Position numbers and translations under genes: made by a program. From assembly GCF_003217515.1 (NCBI RefSeq), contig NZ_QJSX01000027.1:1-43222 (forward strand): a DNA stretch of 43,222 bases. Reading direction: 5' to 3'. Position 1 is the first letter of the stretch, and each line of letters opens with the position of its first letter. The notes below the pieces were generated by a model. That model saw nothing but the letters and a program-made list of their open reading frames with translations. It ran no database searches and was not told the origin of the DNA. The stretch is from Deinococcus yavapaiensis KR-236 (GTDB taxonomy: Bacteria > Deinococcota > Deinococci > Deinococcales > Deinococcaceae). This document shows, piece after piece, positions 1-9,183 of the stretch.

Positions 1-15
1 GTGCGGGGGTTTTTT

Positions 16-91
<76 letters not shown>

Positions 92-97
92 ACCTCA

Positions 98-131
98 GCT
101 CACGCTCGAACGAGCGTGAGCTTTTCATTTT
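98..131 (+). terminator. Rho-independent terminator after tRNA-Gly
   Basis: A perfect 11-bp inverted repeat, GCTCACGCTCG and CGAGCGTGAGC, has only AA between the arms and is followed by TTTTCATTTT. It sits between the tRNA and tgt. Confidence 0.9.
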
Positions 132-145
132 ATGGACGGTACAGT

Positions 146-1297
146 ATGTCGGTGTTCGATTTCTCGGTGATTGCAACTTCAGGACGAGCCCGAAACGCGT
201 TGTTCACGACGCCGCGAGGAACTGTCCGCACGCCGATGTTCATGCCAGTCGGGACGCAGGGCACCGTAAAGGGAATCAGTCCTGAAGAACTGCGTGATAT
301 CGGCTCCCAGTTTATTCTTGCCAACACTTACCACTTGCTTCTGCGTCCGGGCCCGGAGATGGTCGCGCGGCACGGCGGCTTACCTGGTTTTACAGGTTAT
401 CCCGGTCCGTTCTTGACGGATTCGGGAGGCTTTCAGGTGATGAGCTTGGGGCATATGCGCCAGATCACCGAGCAAGGGGCCGTTTTCAAGAGCCACATTG
501 ACGGCAACGTCGTGGAGCTTCCACCCGAGCGGTCGATCGAGGTGCAGGAGGCGTTGGGAGCGGACGTTATCATGGCGTTCGACGAGTGTCCGCCCTATCC
601 AGCTACAGAGGAGTACGTGTCCGCCAGCTTGGAGCGAACTGCTCGCTGGCTTGAGCGGAGCTTACGTGCCAAAACCAAGTCGGAGCAGGCCCTGTTCGCT
701 ATCGTGCAAGGCGGCGTGTTCCCCCACTTGAGAGAGCGTAGCTTGGCGTTGACGCTCCCTTTCGACACCCCAGGCTTCGCGATCGGTGGATTGGCGGTCG
801 GGGAGGCAAAGGAAGACATGTACCCGGTCGTCTCACAAGTAACGAACGCGCTCCCAAGTGGAAAGCCACGGTACTTGATGGGAGTCGGGCATCCTGAGGA
901 CCTCGTGGCCAGCATCGCATTAGGCGTTGATATGTTCGATTGCGTGTATCCCACTCGAACCGGCCGCTTCGGCTACGCACTCACGGATGACGGGCGCTTG
1001 AACTTGAACTCGAGTAAGCCGCGAGGAGAGTTGATTCCTCTCGACGCCGATTGTGATTGTTACGCATGTCGGCACTTCACGCGTGCTTACATTGGCCATT
1101 TGCTTAAGGCTGAGGAGATGCTGGGACCGCGCATGCTTTCACTTCACAATCTGCGGTACCTGCACCGCTTGGTGGAGCGCGCCCGCTCAGCGATCGAGCG
1201 CGGAGGCTACACCGAGTGGGCGTTTGCTTGGGGCGAGCGCTACTTCAAAGGCCGAATTCCTTCATGGTTCGCCGCGGCACTGGATTCTTCCTGCTAA
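146..1297 (+). CDS. tgt: tRNA-guanine(34) transglycosylase
   Basis: Bacterial TGT swaps guanine-34 of GUN-anticodon tRNAs for preQ1 in queuosine synthesis, in the cytoplasm. The protein is about 383 aa, normal for the family. Visible signatures are LTDSGGFQ with catalytic Asp near residue 92, AFDECPPY, GGLAVGE, and DMFDCVYPTRTGR with the likely nucleophile Asp265. The zinc site is C303-x-C305-x2-C308 plus His334. The start is ambiguous. ATG at 146 gives MSVFDFSV. The TACAGT box at 140-145 followed by 6 nt points to GTG at 152 under the leaderless rule seen elsewhere here, and a start at 152 would also match the usual family N-terminus better. No Shine-Dalgarno precedes either codon. The gene is monocistronic, following the tRNA terminator. 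Confidence 0.95.
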   Translation: MSVFDFSVIATSGRARNALFTTPRGTVRTPMFMPVGTQGTVKGISPEELRDIGSQFILANTYHLLLRPGPEMVARHGGLPGFTGYPGPFLTDSGGFQVMSLGHMRQITEQGAVFKSHIDGNVVELPPERSIEVQEALGADVIMAFDECPPYPATEEYVSASLERTARWLERSLRAKTKSEQALFAIVQGGVFPHLRERSLALTLPFDTPGFAIGGLAVGEAKEDMYPVVSQVTNALPSGKPRYLMGVGHPEDLVASIALGVDMFDCVYPTRTGRFGYALTDDGRLNLNSSKPRGELIPLDADCDCYACRHFTRAYIGHLLKAEEMLGPRMLSLHNLRYLHRLVERARSAIERGGYTEWAFAWGERYFKGRIPSWFAAALDSSC

Positions 1298-1435
1298 GAA
1301 TTCTTACCCACCTCTTAACTTGTCCCTTGCCCTCACATGTGGCGGCGATTGTAATTTTCGTGCGGAACGCTGCTGGTCGCTCTTTTCAGATTCGAATCAT
1401 GAAGAGTGACGGTATCTTATCTTCTCATCTTAGAC

Positions 1436-1465
1436 TTGACCTGGTGTTCTTCATACGAGTATCAT
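1436..1465 (+). promoter_or_regulatory. Candidate slpA promoter
   Basis: TTGACC (1436-1441) and TATCAT (1460-1465) lie 18 bp apart in the 330-bp gene-free stretch between tgt and slpA. They predict a leader of about 155 nt. The rest of that stretch holds only the small leader hairpin listed separately; I see no open frame or terminator. Confidence 0.55.
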
Positions 1466-1490
1466 CACCGTGATCCTGATCGTCCCCGAT

Positions 1491-1505
1491 TCTCACAAAG
1501 TGAGA
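1491..1505 (+). promoter_or_regulatory. Hairpin in the slpA leader
   Basis: TCTCAC and GTGAGA form a 6-bp stem around AAA inside the predicted slpA 5' leader, about 120 nt before the start codon. Highly expressed S-layer messages often have long structured leaders. A role in mRNA stability is inference only. Confidence 0.35.
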
Positions 1506-1627
1506 GGAGCGATCTGGGTCGCGCGAAGATTCATCCGACGTCATGCATTGGGAGAGGAAACTCGGCAACTCGCCCCAGCGTCTTCTCAAAGTCGGAAGGA
1601 TACAAGCGCGACAAGAGGGGGTTTGGT

Positions 1628-4600
1628 ATGAAATTGAAGGCTCTTCTCACGTTGACCGCCGCGCTGTCGTTCGGCGTTGCTGCTGCCCAAGAGTCCGCGC
1701 CCGCGGCTCCGGCACAAGCGCCTGCGACGGCAGCCCCGGCGCTCAGCGACGTTCCCGCTGGCCACTGGGCCAAGGACGCCGTTGATCGCCTTGTTCAGCA
1801 AGGAATCGTTCTGGGCTTCCCGGACGGTACGTTCCGCGGCACCCAGAGCTTGACTCGCTATCAAGCGGCCGTCATTATCGCTCGCTTGCTCGACCAAATC
1901 GCCAAGAACGAGCCCGCCGTGCAGCAACTTGATCCGGAAACGATCACGTCGCTGCAAAACGCCGTTCAAGAACTCGCCGCCGACCTCGCGGCGCTCGGCG
2001 TCCGCGTCGCAGACCTCGAAGAGAACGCCGCGACCAAGGACGACCTGTCCACCCTCGAAGAGACGATCAACTCGTCCGTCGACTCCAAGATCGAAGAGGC
2101 CATCAACAACCTCGAGATCCCGGGTAGCAACGACGACGCGATCGAAGAACTGCGTGCGTCCATCGACGAAGTCAACACGCGCATCGAAGAGCTTTCGGGT
2201 CGCGTGGACGAAGTCGCCGGTAGCGTCGACGAAGTGTCGGGTCGCGTGGACGAAGTCGCCGGTAGCGTCGACGAAGTGTCGGGCCGCGTGGACGAAGTCG
2301 CCGGTAGCGTCGACGAAGTGTCGGGCCGCGTGGACGAAGTCGCCGGTAGCGTCGACGAAGTGTCGGGTCGCGTGGACGAAGTGTCGGGCCGTGTGGACGA
2401 AGTCGCCGGTAGCGTCGAAGACCTCACCGGTCGCGTGGACGAGCTCGCCGACAACTACGACGCGCTTCGCGCCGATGTCGACGATGCCGCCAGCAGCATC
2501 GCCGCGCTCAACGACCTCACCGTCTTGCTCAACCAAGACATCCTGAGCCTGCAAGACCGCGTGAGCGCGATCGAAGCCGACTACGTGCCTCGCGCCGACT
2601 TCGACAACCTCACCGCTCGCGTCGGTGCGGTCGAGACGCGCGTCACGACGGCCGAGACGAACATCACCAACCTGACGAATCAGGTCAACCAGCTCAACCG
2701 CTTCGCGTTCCGCGTGTCGGGCAACATCTCGCTGTCGTACTACCAAGCGCAGACCTTCGGCGATCTCGATCAAGACTTCGACATCGACCGCTTGCTGCCC
2801 GGTACCAACCTCAGCTCCGGCACGAACGGCGCGGACAACTCGAACCCGCGTGACTTCGCCGACTTCGCCCGTAACACGGGCAACGTCGTCAACACGCGCG
2901 ACAACTTCGCCTCGACCAACTCGGGCGACCGTTCGGGCGCGGCGAGCGTCGGCGCGAGCGTCAGCTTCGGCTTCCTCAACAACCCCGTGCTGCGCGGAGC
3001 CAACAACACGACCCTCACCTTCGGGATTCGTCCTCAGAACGGCTCGGGCACGCTGACGGCCGCTCCTGATGGTGCCCTCGAGTCCGCGCCGCTGGTGTTC
3101 TTCGTCACTGGCCTCGCGTCGAACTTCACGTTCGGAAACGCTCCTGTGACGATCACGGCGGGCCTGTCGCCCACGGTGAAGTTCACGGAGTACGTGTTCG
3201 ACAACGACGTGAACAGCCGCGGCCCCGGCATCGTCGCCACGGTCGACGGTTCGAACTTGCCCGTCATCGGCGCTTTCCGCCCGACGATCACGGCGACGTT
3301 CGGCACCACGAACAACTCCAACATCGGCGTTCCGGCGACCGTGAACGCTCCCATCACGCCCACCCCGGCGAGCGGCCCGACCACGTCGCCCGTCAACGTC
3401 GCGGCTGGCGCTGCCAACTACTTCGGCGTTCGCGCGGCGATCACGCCGATCGACACGCTGCGCCTCGGCATCAACTACGTCCAAGAAGGCTTCAACGCCA
3501 ACGGCGGCGTCGTTCCGGGCACGGCCACGACGCTTCCCGTGCAACTCGGCTACCAAGGCGTTGCGGGCGCCACGGGCCGTACGGTCTTCGGCCTGAGCGC
3601 CAACGGTGGCCTCGCGGGCGTCAACATCGACAGCGAGTACGTCACGAGCCAGTTGAACGGCACGAGCCAAACCGATCAAGCGTTCTACGCTCGCGTTGGC
3701 ACGACGATCGCCGGCATCTCGCTCGGTGCGAACTTCCGTAGCATCGACCCCGACTTCGCCAATGGCGGCGTCACGACGGGTAGCCCCACCAACGCTGGCT
3801 TGTCCACGGACGGCTTGCGTCCCGACTCGAACGGCGACGGCGTGTTCGGCGGCGCGGGCGACAACAACCAAGCGTTGTTCGGCGCCAACCAAACGGGCTT
3901 CGGCGTGCGCGCTGGCGTCACCATCGCTGGCATCGACCTGCGCGGCTACTTCGACCAATCCGCTCCCTACACCACCTTCGGCACCATCGGTACCACGAGC
4001 GGCGCCAACGGCACCGGCACGCGCTTCGGTGCGAGCCTCGCCACGACGCTCGGCCCCGTGACGGTGGGCGGCTACTTCGAAAGCCGCTCGGACAACGACG
4101 GCGTGGGCGTGGCTGCCGCGCAACGCTTCGGCGTCGGCGCGACCGTCGCCCTCCCGGCTGGCTTCCGCGCCTCGGCGGGCTACAACCAAGCGTCGGAAGG
4201 CGGCGTGCAAGTCGAAACGACGGGCTTCTTCGCCGGCGCCTCGGCCCTCGGCATCGACCGCAACATCGTCGTTCCGGCCGCCATCACGGCCGCCCTGCCG
4301 ACGGTGCCCGCGTTCGCCGCGACGCCCCTCTCGGGCTTCGTGCCCGCTATCCCTGGCTCGAGCAACACGTTCTTCGGCGTGACGCTCCGTCACGACGGCA
4401 CGGCGTCCGACGCGCTCATCCGCGGCCTCAACCTCGACTTCGGCTACCGCAGCCAATTCCGCGCGGCGACGGGCGGCTTCACCCGCACGGTCCTCAACGC
4501 GGGCGCCTCGTACAGCGGCAACCTCCTCGGTGCGACGCTCAACGCGGGCGGCGCTTACATCGCCGACAACTACGGCAGCGAGACCTCGGCGACGACCGAC

Positions 4601-5047
4601 TCCAGCACGACCCTCATCGCCGCTGCTTCGCTCACCACGCCGACCTTCGACTTCATCTTCCGCCCGGCCCTCACGGCCGAAGTGCAAACGGCTTCGCGCG
4701 CCTTCCAAGCGCAAGCCTACACGGCCAGCTTGACGCGCACCGCCTTCGGCGTGACGCTCAACGACGTGTTCGGCCTCGCCAACACGACGGCCAGCGTTCA
4801 AGCGGCGAACCTCGACACGAACAACGTCATCTACAACGTGTTCACGTCGGGCGGCGCGGGTAGCTTCTCGCCGAGCGCCGCCGCTGGTGCCAACAACCTC
4901 CGCGGGATCTACACGAACCTCGCGATCGGTGGCGCCAACGTCTCGTACGGCCTCTTCACGCTCACGACGGACAGCGACGCCGCCGCGCCCCAAAGCACGA
5001 CCGGCCAAGCGTTCCGCGTCAGCTACAACATCCCCCTCACGTTCTAA
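1628..5047 (+). CDS. slpA: SlpA-type SLH outer-envelope beta-barrel protein
   Basis: This is the main structural envelope protein, 1139 aa, close in size to D. radiodurans SlpA. In order: a signal peptide (MKLKALLTL..., likely cleaved after AAA at 18-20), an Ala/Pro linker, and one SLH domain at about 40-90 (GHWAKDAVDRL, GFPDGTFRG, LTRYQAAVIIARLL). Then comes a long coiled coil at about 95-355 containing exact heptad repeats, and from about residue 355 a Gly/Asn/Thr-rich antiparallel beta-barrel ending in an aromatic C-terminus (PLTF). The SLH domain is expected to bind peptidoglycan-linked polymer, the trimeric coil to span the periplasm, and the barrel to sit in the outer membrane. The start is fixed by AAGAGGGGG about 7 nt upstream of ATG and by the signal peptide. 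It has its own promoter and a strong terminator. Confidence 0.93.
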   Translation: MKLKALLTLTAALSFGVAAAQESAPAAPAQAPATAAPALSDVPAGHWAKDAVDRLVQQGIVLGFPDGTFRGTQSLTRYQAAVIIARLLDQIAKNEPAVQQLDPETITSLQNAVQELAADLAALGVRVADLEENAATKDDLSTLEETINSSVDSKIEEAINNLEIPGSNDDAIEELRASIDEVNTRIEELSGRVDEVAGSVDEVSGRVDEVAGSVDEVSGRVDEVAGSVDEVSGRVDEVAGSVDEVSGRVDEVSGRVDEVAGSVEDLTGRVDELADNYDALRADVDDAASSIAALNDLTVLLNQDILSLQDRVSAIEADYVPRADFDNLTARVGAVETRVTTAETNITNLTNQVNQLNRFAFRVSGNISLSYYQAQTFGDLDQDFDIDRLLPGTNLSSGTNGADNSNPRDFADFARNTGNVVNTRDNFASTNSGDRSGAASVGASVSFGFLNNPVLRGANNTTLTFGIRPQNGSGTLTAAPDGALESAPLVFFVTGLASNFTFGNAPVTITAGLSPTVKFTEYVFDNDVNSRGPGIVATVDGSNLPVIGAFRPTITATFGTTNNSNIGVPATVNAPITPTPASGPTTSPVNVAAGAANYFGVRAAITPIDTLRLGINYVQEGFNANGGVVPGTATTLPVQLGYQGVAGATGRTVFGLSANGGLAGVNIDSEYVTSQLNGTSQTDQAFYARVGTTIAGISLGANFRSIDPDFANGGVTTGSPTNAGLSTDGLRPDSNGDGVFGGAGDNNQALFGANQTGFGVRAGVTIAGIDLRGYFDQSAPYTTFGTIGTTSGANGTGTRFGASLATTLGPVTVGGYFESRSDNDGVGVAAAQRFGVGATVALPAGFRASAGYNQASEGGVQVETTGFFAGASALGIDRNIVVPAAITAALPTVPAFAATPLSGFVPAIPGSSNTFFGVTLRHDGTASDALIRGLNLDFGYRSQFRAATGGFTRTVLNAGASYSGNLLGATLNAGGAYIADNYGSETSATTDSSTTLIAAASLTTPTFDFIFRPALTAEVQTASRAFQAQAYTASLTRTAFGVTLNDVFGLANTTASVQAANLDTNNVIYNVFTSGGAGSFSPSAAAGANNLRGIYTNLAIGGANVSYGLFTLTTDSDAAAPQSTTGQAFRVSYNIPLTF
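2198..2428 (+). repeat. In-frame 42-bp tandem repeat in the slpA coiled coil
   Basis: Codons 191-267 contain four nearly identical 42-bp units, each coding GRVDEVAGSVDEVS (two heptads). A half unit and one diverged unit follow. Third-position changes such as GGT/GGC are few, pointing to recent duplication or gene conversion. The 7-residue periodicity fits an extendable coiled-coil stalk. Confidence 0.9.
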
Positions 5048-5068
5048 GCCTCAGCGCTTCGAACTTCG

Positions 5069-5101
5069 ACTCCCCGCCTCGCGCGGGGAGTTTTCGTGTC
5101 T
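5069..5101 (+). terminator. slpA terminator
   Basis: CTCCCCGC (5070-5077) pairs with GCGGGGAG (5083-5090), with one extra A-T pair at the base, followed by TTTTCGTGTCTTT. It ends the slpA transcript just before the ppaC -10 box. Confidence 0.88.
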
Positions 5102-5102
5102 T

Positions 5103-5108
5103 TATAAT
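5103..5108 (+). promoter_or_regulatory. -10 box of leaderless ppaC
   Basis: A perfect TATAAT lies 7 nt before the ppaC ATG, so transcription should begin at or next to the start codon. No Shine-Dalgarno could fit in such a message. Confidence 0.75.
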
Positions 5109-5115
5109 TCGAGTC

Positions 5116-6042
5116 ATGATCGCCGTATTCGGACATACCAACCCGGACACCGACGCCATCACCGCCGCGATGGTGTACGCGAACTTCTTGCGACGCACCG
5201 GAAAGGCGGCGGCGGCGTACCGCCTCGGAGAACTCAACAAGGAGACGGAGTTCGTCTTGCGCGCCGCGGGAGTCGAGGCGCCGCCTGTCTTGACGGACCT
5301 GCCTGGCGGTTCGACCGTCGCGCTCGTCGATCACAACGAGAGCGCCCAATCCGCGCCGAGCCTTGACGAGTCGAGCGTGAAGTTCGTCGTGGATCACCAT
5401 AAGCTGGGTGACCTCAGCACGAACGAACCGATCTTCATGCGCTTCGAGCCGGTCGGGAGCACGGGCACGATCCTCACGAAGATGCACCGCGAGGCGAACC
5501 TCGCGATCCAACCGCTCGATGCACGCTTGATGCTGTCGGCCATTCTTTCGGACACCTTGCACTTTCGCAGCCCGACGACGACGCCCGAGGACCGCGAGGT
5601 GGTGTCGTACCTCGCGCAGATCGCCGACGTTGGTGATATCGGGGCCTACGCGGGCGAGATGTTCGCCGCGAAGAGTGATCTTGGTGACGTGCCCGCCGAG
5701 CGCCTCTTGAAGATGGACTACAAGGTGTTCGAGTTTGCCGGGAAGCCGTACGGATTGGGCGTTGTCGAGACGACCAACCCCGGCTACGTGATGGGGCGGG
5801 CGTCGGAGTTGCTCGCGGCGATGGACCGTGAGAAGGCCGAGGCGAACCTCGCGGGCGTGTTGCTGTCGGTCGTCGACATTCTCAACGAGACGAACAAGAC
5901 GCTCGTGTTGAGCGCGACCGAAGAGAAGGTGTTGCGCGAAGCCTTCGGCGCTGGGATCGAAGGGCAAGTTGCAGACCTCGGGTCGCGCATTTCGCGCAAG
6001 AAGCAAGTTGTGCCGACGCTGGAGGCGTACTTCGGGTCTTGA
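5116..6042 (+). CDS. ppaC: Manganese-dependent inorganic pyrophosphatase (family II, DHH)
   Basis: It hydrolyses pyrophosphate to phosphate in the cytosol, pulling biosynthetic reactions forward. The 308 aa match family II enzymes. Metal-site motifs are GHTNPDTD (His7, Asp11, Asp13), DHN (72-74), DHH (93-95) and Asp146 in LSDTLHF. The C-terminal DHHA2 domain ends with the substrate-binding SRKKQ near residue 295. The ATG lies 7 nt after TATAAT. It follows slpA, as in D. radiodurans, and its stop overlaps the folC start by 4 nt (TTGA), so the two genes are probably translationally coupled. Confidence 0.95.
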   Translation: MIAVFGHTNPDTDAITAAMVYANFLRRTGKAAAAYRLGELNKETEFVLRAAGVEAPPVLTDLPGGSTVALVDHNESAQSAPSLDESSVKFVVDHHKLGDLSTNEPIFMRFEPVGSTGTILTKMHREANLAIQPLDARLMLSAILSDTLHFRSPTTTPEDREVVSYLAQIADVGDIGAYAGEMFAAKSDLGDVPAERLLKMDYKVFEFAGKPYGLGVVETTNPGYVMGRASELLAAMDREKAEANLAGVLLSVVDILNETNKTLVLSATEEKVLREAFGAGIEGQVADLGSRISRKKQVVPTLEAYFGS

Positions 6043-7286
6043 GTCACGTCGATTGGTTGTTCTCCCGCCAACGCTTTGGCGTCACGCCGGGCTTGGGACG
6101 TGTTGGGGCGTTGCTGGATGCGCTCGGCTTGAGGCGACCGCCCTTCGACGTCATCCTCGTGGGAGGCACGAACGGCAAGGGCAGCACGAGCGCAACCCTG
6201 GCGAGCATTCTGACGGCATCGGGACGCCGGACGGGCTTGTTCACCTCTCCGCATCTCACGCGCTTCTCCGAGCGCTTCGTGGTGAATGGGACCGAACTGC
6301 CCGAGCTTGTCGTAGACGCGGCGCTCGGGGAGGTTCGGCCCCTCGCGGAGCAAGTGGGTGCGACGTTCTTCGAGATCGTGACGGCGCTCGGCGTGAAGCT
6401 GTTCGCCGACGCTCGTGTGGACGTCGCTGTCATGGAAGTCGGGCTGGGCGGACGACTGGACGCGACGAACGCGCTGGACCCTCTCGCGAGCGTCGTGACG
6501 AACGTCGGTTTGGACCACGTGGAGGTGCTCGGCTCGAGCGTGGAGGAGATCGCTCGCGAGAAGCGCGGAATTCTGCGCCCGCATCGGCTCGCCGTGACTG
6601 CCGTGACGGGAAGGCCCTTGGCCTTGCTCGAAGAGATGCGGGCAGACTTGTGGGCGCTCGGGCGGGAAGCGACGTTGGAGACGCGCTTCCTCGGGTGGGA
6701 AGGGTGGGACGTTCGCTTGCGTGATTCCTCGGGTGAGCTGGCCTTCGAGACGCCGCTGCTCGGCCTGCACGGGGCGAGCAATGCCGCGTTGGCTGCCCTG
6801 CTCGCGCGTCGGTTGGGCGTGGTGGACACGGCGATCGTTGCGGGCGCGCGGGCCACAAGGTGGTCCGGTCGGATGGAGCGGTTGCCGTGGCGGCGTGGTC
6901 ACATGTTGCTCGATGGAGCACACAATGCCGATGGCGTGCGAGCGCTGGTCAGCGCGCTACGGCGTCTGGGCGTGGAGCGCGTCCCGGTCGTGTTCGGTGT
7001 GGCGAGGGACAAGGACATCCGCGAACTTGCTCGCGCCTTGCAGGAAATCGCCTCGGAAGTGATCGTGACGCGGGCTCTGCTCTCGCCCAGGTCGGCCGAT
7101 CCCGAGGAACTCGCGCGTCTTTTCTCGGTGCCCGTGAAGGTCGCTTCGACGCCCGCCGAAGCGCTCGCACGGCTTCCCGACGTCCCGGACGGGCTCGCCG
7201 TCGTGGCAGGAAGTCTCTACCTGCTGGGCGAAGTCCGGCCCCTCGTCTTGGGCGAGTCGGGCGAGGCGCGCGAGCGTTGGCAGTGA
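6039..7286 (+). CDS. folC: Bifunctional folylpolyglutamate/dihydrofolate synthase
   Basis: This Mur-ligase-family enzyme adds glutamate to dihydropteroate or folates using ATP. It is 415 aa. The P-loop is GGTNGKGST at residues 42-50. Other family motifs are TSPHLTRFSERF, VGLGGRLDATN, TNVGLDHVEVLG with EKRGI, LHGASNAALA, and DGAHN in the C-terminal domain. The start is TTG at 6039 overlapping the ppaC stop as TTGA, with no better start downstream before the P-loop. It is co-transcribed with ppaC. Confidence 0.93.
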   Translation: MSHVDWLFSRQRFGVTPGLGRVGALLDALGLRRPPFDVILVGGTNGKGSTSATLASILTASGRRTGLFTSPHLTRFSERFVVNGTELPELVVDAALGEVRPLAEQVGATFFEIVTALGVKLFADARVDVAVMEVGLGGRLDATNALDPLASVVTNVGLDHVEVLGSSVEEIAREKRGILRPHRLAVTAVTGRPLALLEEMRADLWALGREATLETRFLGWEGWDVRLRDSSGELAFETPLLGLHGASNAALAALLARRLGVVDTAIVAGARATRWSGRMERLPWRRGHMLLDGAHNADGVRALVSALRRLGVERVPVVFGVARDKDIRELARALQEIASEVIVTRALLSPRSADPEELARLFSVPVKVASTPAEALARLPDVPDGLAVVAGSLYLLGEVRPLVLGESGEARERWQ

Positions 7287-7344
7287 AGCGCCGAGCTGAG
7301 AACGCGAGGACCGTGATTCGGGAATCGTTGGTACGCTGAAGGGC

Positions 7345-8841
7345 ATGACTTCAATCGACGAGCTGAAGACGCTGTTGGGTGTCGTGAGCGATTTGAACGC
7401 GGCCAACGGACTGTTGTCGTGGGAGCAGGAGACCATGATGCCGCCCGCCGCCGCGCGCGTTCGCGGCCTACAGATTGCGACGCTGGCCAGCGTCGCGCAC
7501 GAGAAGTTCACGTCTGAACGCATCGAGCAACTGCTGGCCGCACTCGAAGGCGCCAACCCCGGAGGCGACGACGCGGCGCTCGTGCGCGCGACGCGCCGTG
7601 ACTACGACCGGGCCACGAAGCTTCCCGTCGAGTTCGTCGAGGAGCGTGCGCGGACGCAGAACGAGGCGCACCACGCTTGGATCGAGGCGCGCGCGAAGAG
7701 CGACTTCAAGACGTTCGCGCCTTATCTCGCGAAGATGTTCGACCTCGCTCGGCGTTACGCGGATTTCGTGGGGTACGAGGCGCATCCGTACGACGCGTTG
7801 CTGGACGACTACGAGCCGGGCGCGCGCGCCGAGGAAATCCGTCGCGTCTTCGGTCAACTGCGCGAAGAGACCCTACCGTTGCTGAGGGCGATCGTGGCAG
7901 CGGGTGACGCGACGGATTACGACGTGCTGACCCGTGACTTCCCGATCGATCTTCAGCGGACGTTCGCCCTCGAAGTCGCGCGCGACTTCGGTCTCGACCC
8001 GGAGTTCTCGCGACTCGACGTGAGCGCGCACCCGTTTCAGACGAACTTCAGCCGTGACGACATTCGCATCACGTCGCGCTTCGACGCTCGGTACTTTCCG
8101 ATGAGCTTGTTCGGAACGTGGCACGAGACGGGCCACGCCATGTACGAGCGCGGCGTGTCGGCGGCCTTCGAGCGAACGCCGCTTTCGAGCGGAGCGAGCC
8201 TCGGCGTGCACGAAAGTCAGTCTCGATTGTTCGAGAATCTCGTGGGACGCTCGCGCGCCTTTTGGGAAGTTTATTTCCCGCGTTTTCAAGAGCTTTTTCC
8301 CGAACAGCTCGCCGACCAGACGGGCGAAAGCATCTACAAGGCCGTGAACCGCGTGCAGCCGAGCCTCATTCGCGTGGAGGCGGACGAGGTGACGTACAAC
8401 TTCCATATCATGCTGCGCTTCGAGCTCGAGCTCGACCTGCTCGAAGGACGGCTCGCGGTGGCCGATTTGCCCGAGGCGTGGAACGCGAAGATGGCCGAGT
8501 ACTTGGGAGTCACGTCGCCGAACGACGCGGATGGCGTCTTGCAGGACATCCACTGGTCGTCCGGGCTCATCGGGTACTTTCCGACGTACAGCCTCGGCAA
8601 CTTGCTGAGCGTGCAACTGCTCGAGGCAGCCAAGAGCGCCGATTCTGCTGTTGCCGAAGGCTTGCGCGCGGGCCGCTTCGCGCCGCTACTGTCGTGGCTG
8701 CGCGAGAACGTGCACCGCTTCGGTCGCTCGCTGCTGCCGCGCGAAATCACCGAGCGCGCGACGGGCAAACCGCTGGAGGCGGGAGCGTACGTGCAGTATC
8801 TCAAGTCGAAGTACGCCGACATCTACGGCTTGAACTCGTGA
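7345..8841 (+). CDS. M32 family carboxypeptidase (Taq-type)
   Basis: This zinc metallocarboxypeptidase trims C-terminal residues from peptides. At 498 aa it is the standard M32 length. The HEXXH motif is HETGH at residues 260-264, and the third zinc ligand is Glu290 in HESQSRLFEN (289 onward), the family signature. The RVEADEVTYN and IHWSSGLIGYFPTYSLGN blocks are also typical. The ATG follows TACGCT (7332-7337) by 7 nt, suggesting a leaderless transcript separate from folC, whose stop lies 58 nt upstream. Confidence 0.95.
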   Translation: MTSIDELKTLLGVVSDLNAANGLLSWEQETMMPPAAARVRGLQIATLASVAHEKFTSERIEQLLAALEGANPGGDDAALVRATRRDYDRATKLPVEFVEERARTQNEAHHAWIEARAKSDFKTFAPYLAKMFDLARRYADFVGYEAHPYDALLDDYEPGARAEEIRRVFGQLREETLPLLRAIVAAGDATDYDVLTRDFPIDLQRTFALEVARDFGLDPEFSRLDVSAHPFQTNFSRDDIRITSRFDARYFPMSLFGTWHETGHAMYERGVSAAFERTPLSSGASLGVHESQSRLFENLVGRSRAFWEVYFPRFQELFPEQLADQTGESIYKAVNRVQPSLIRVEADEVTYNFHIMLRFELELDLLEGRLAVADLPEAWNAKMAEYLGVTSPNDADGVLQDIHWSSGLIGYFPTYSLGNLLSVQLLEAAKSADSAVAEGLRAGRFAPLLSWLRENVHRFGRSLLPREITERATGKPLEAGAYVQYLKSKYADIYGLNS

Positions 8842-8846
8842 GATGA

Positions 8847-8888
8847 ACGAGGCGCGGGACCACCCCGTTTCAGGTGGTCCCGCCTCGT
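8847..8888. terminator. Bidirectional hairpin between convergent genes
   Basis: ACGAGG-CGGGACCACC pairs with GGTGGTCCCG-CCTCGT around CCCGTTTCA, with a 2-nt bulge on the left arm. It lies between the M32 stop and the stop of the minus-strand gene. U-runs are poor on both sides, so termination may be weak. Confidence 0.6.
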
Positions 8889-8896
8889 AGGTGTGC

Positions 8897-9148
8897 TCAA
8901 ACAGCTTGGCGACGTTCGGCGTGCGCGATAAGGTAGGCGCGGGTGGCGTCGAGCCAGGCACGTGCGAGGCCGCTGTGCGGATGTTGGCGAGCTTGGAGGG
9001 CGCTTGCGGTGCGGTCGAGGTGCCGTTCGACTTGCCGCAGGGCAAGCGAGCCGCCTTCGTTTTCGACCTCGATCAAGGTGTTCATCACGAGCGTCGGATG
9101 GACTTTACCGACTTTGATGGTGTGAGCGATCGTCTCCAATGCGCGCAT
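8897..9148 (-). CDS. Small conserved hypothetical protein divergent from ddrO
   Basis: I do not recognise a family for this 83-aa protein. It looks helical and soluble, with no Cys, membrane segment or signal peptide, beginning MRALETIAHTIKVGKVHP and ending HAERRQAV. The ATG at 9148 is chosen because CTGAGGAGGAGAG, a very strong Shine-Dalgarno, sits just upstream; a longer frame to 9199 would place this site inside the gene. It has a clear promoter at 9184-9212 and is transcribed away from ddrO. The shared 200-bp region makes co-regulation by DdrO possible but unproven. Confidence 0.75.
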   Translation of the reverse strand: MRALETIAHTIKVGKVHPTLVMNTLIEVENEGGSLALRQVERHLDRTASALQARQHPHSGLARAWLDATRAYLIAHAERRQAV

Positions 9149-9183
9149 AACTCTCCTCCTCAGAAAACCCTTAATGTATTCTG

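Noticed and set aside
1..15. G-run plus T6 at the left edge as the terminator of an upstream gene
   Set aside because: The left arm of any hairpin would be outside the window, so it cannot be supported.
1295..1308. Palindrome TAAGAATTCTTA at the tgt stop as a terminator
   Set aside because: AT-rich self-complementary 12-mer with no loop room and no following U-run.
2198..2428. Regular repeats that might suggest a CRISPR array
   Set aside because: Units are contiguous, in frame, without unique spacers, and encode heptads of a coiled coil.
1586..5008. 1140-aa open frame on the minus strand opposite slpA
   Set aside because: It is the antisense of a GC-rich, strongly biased coding gene; composition is Arg/Val/Glu-rich without domains, and the sense frame has a signal peptide, SLH domain and barrel.
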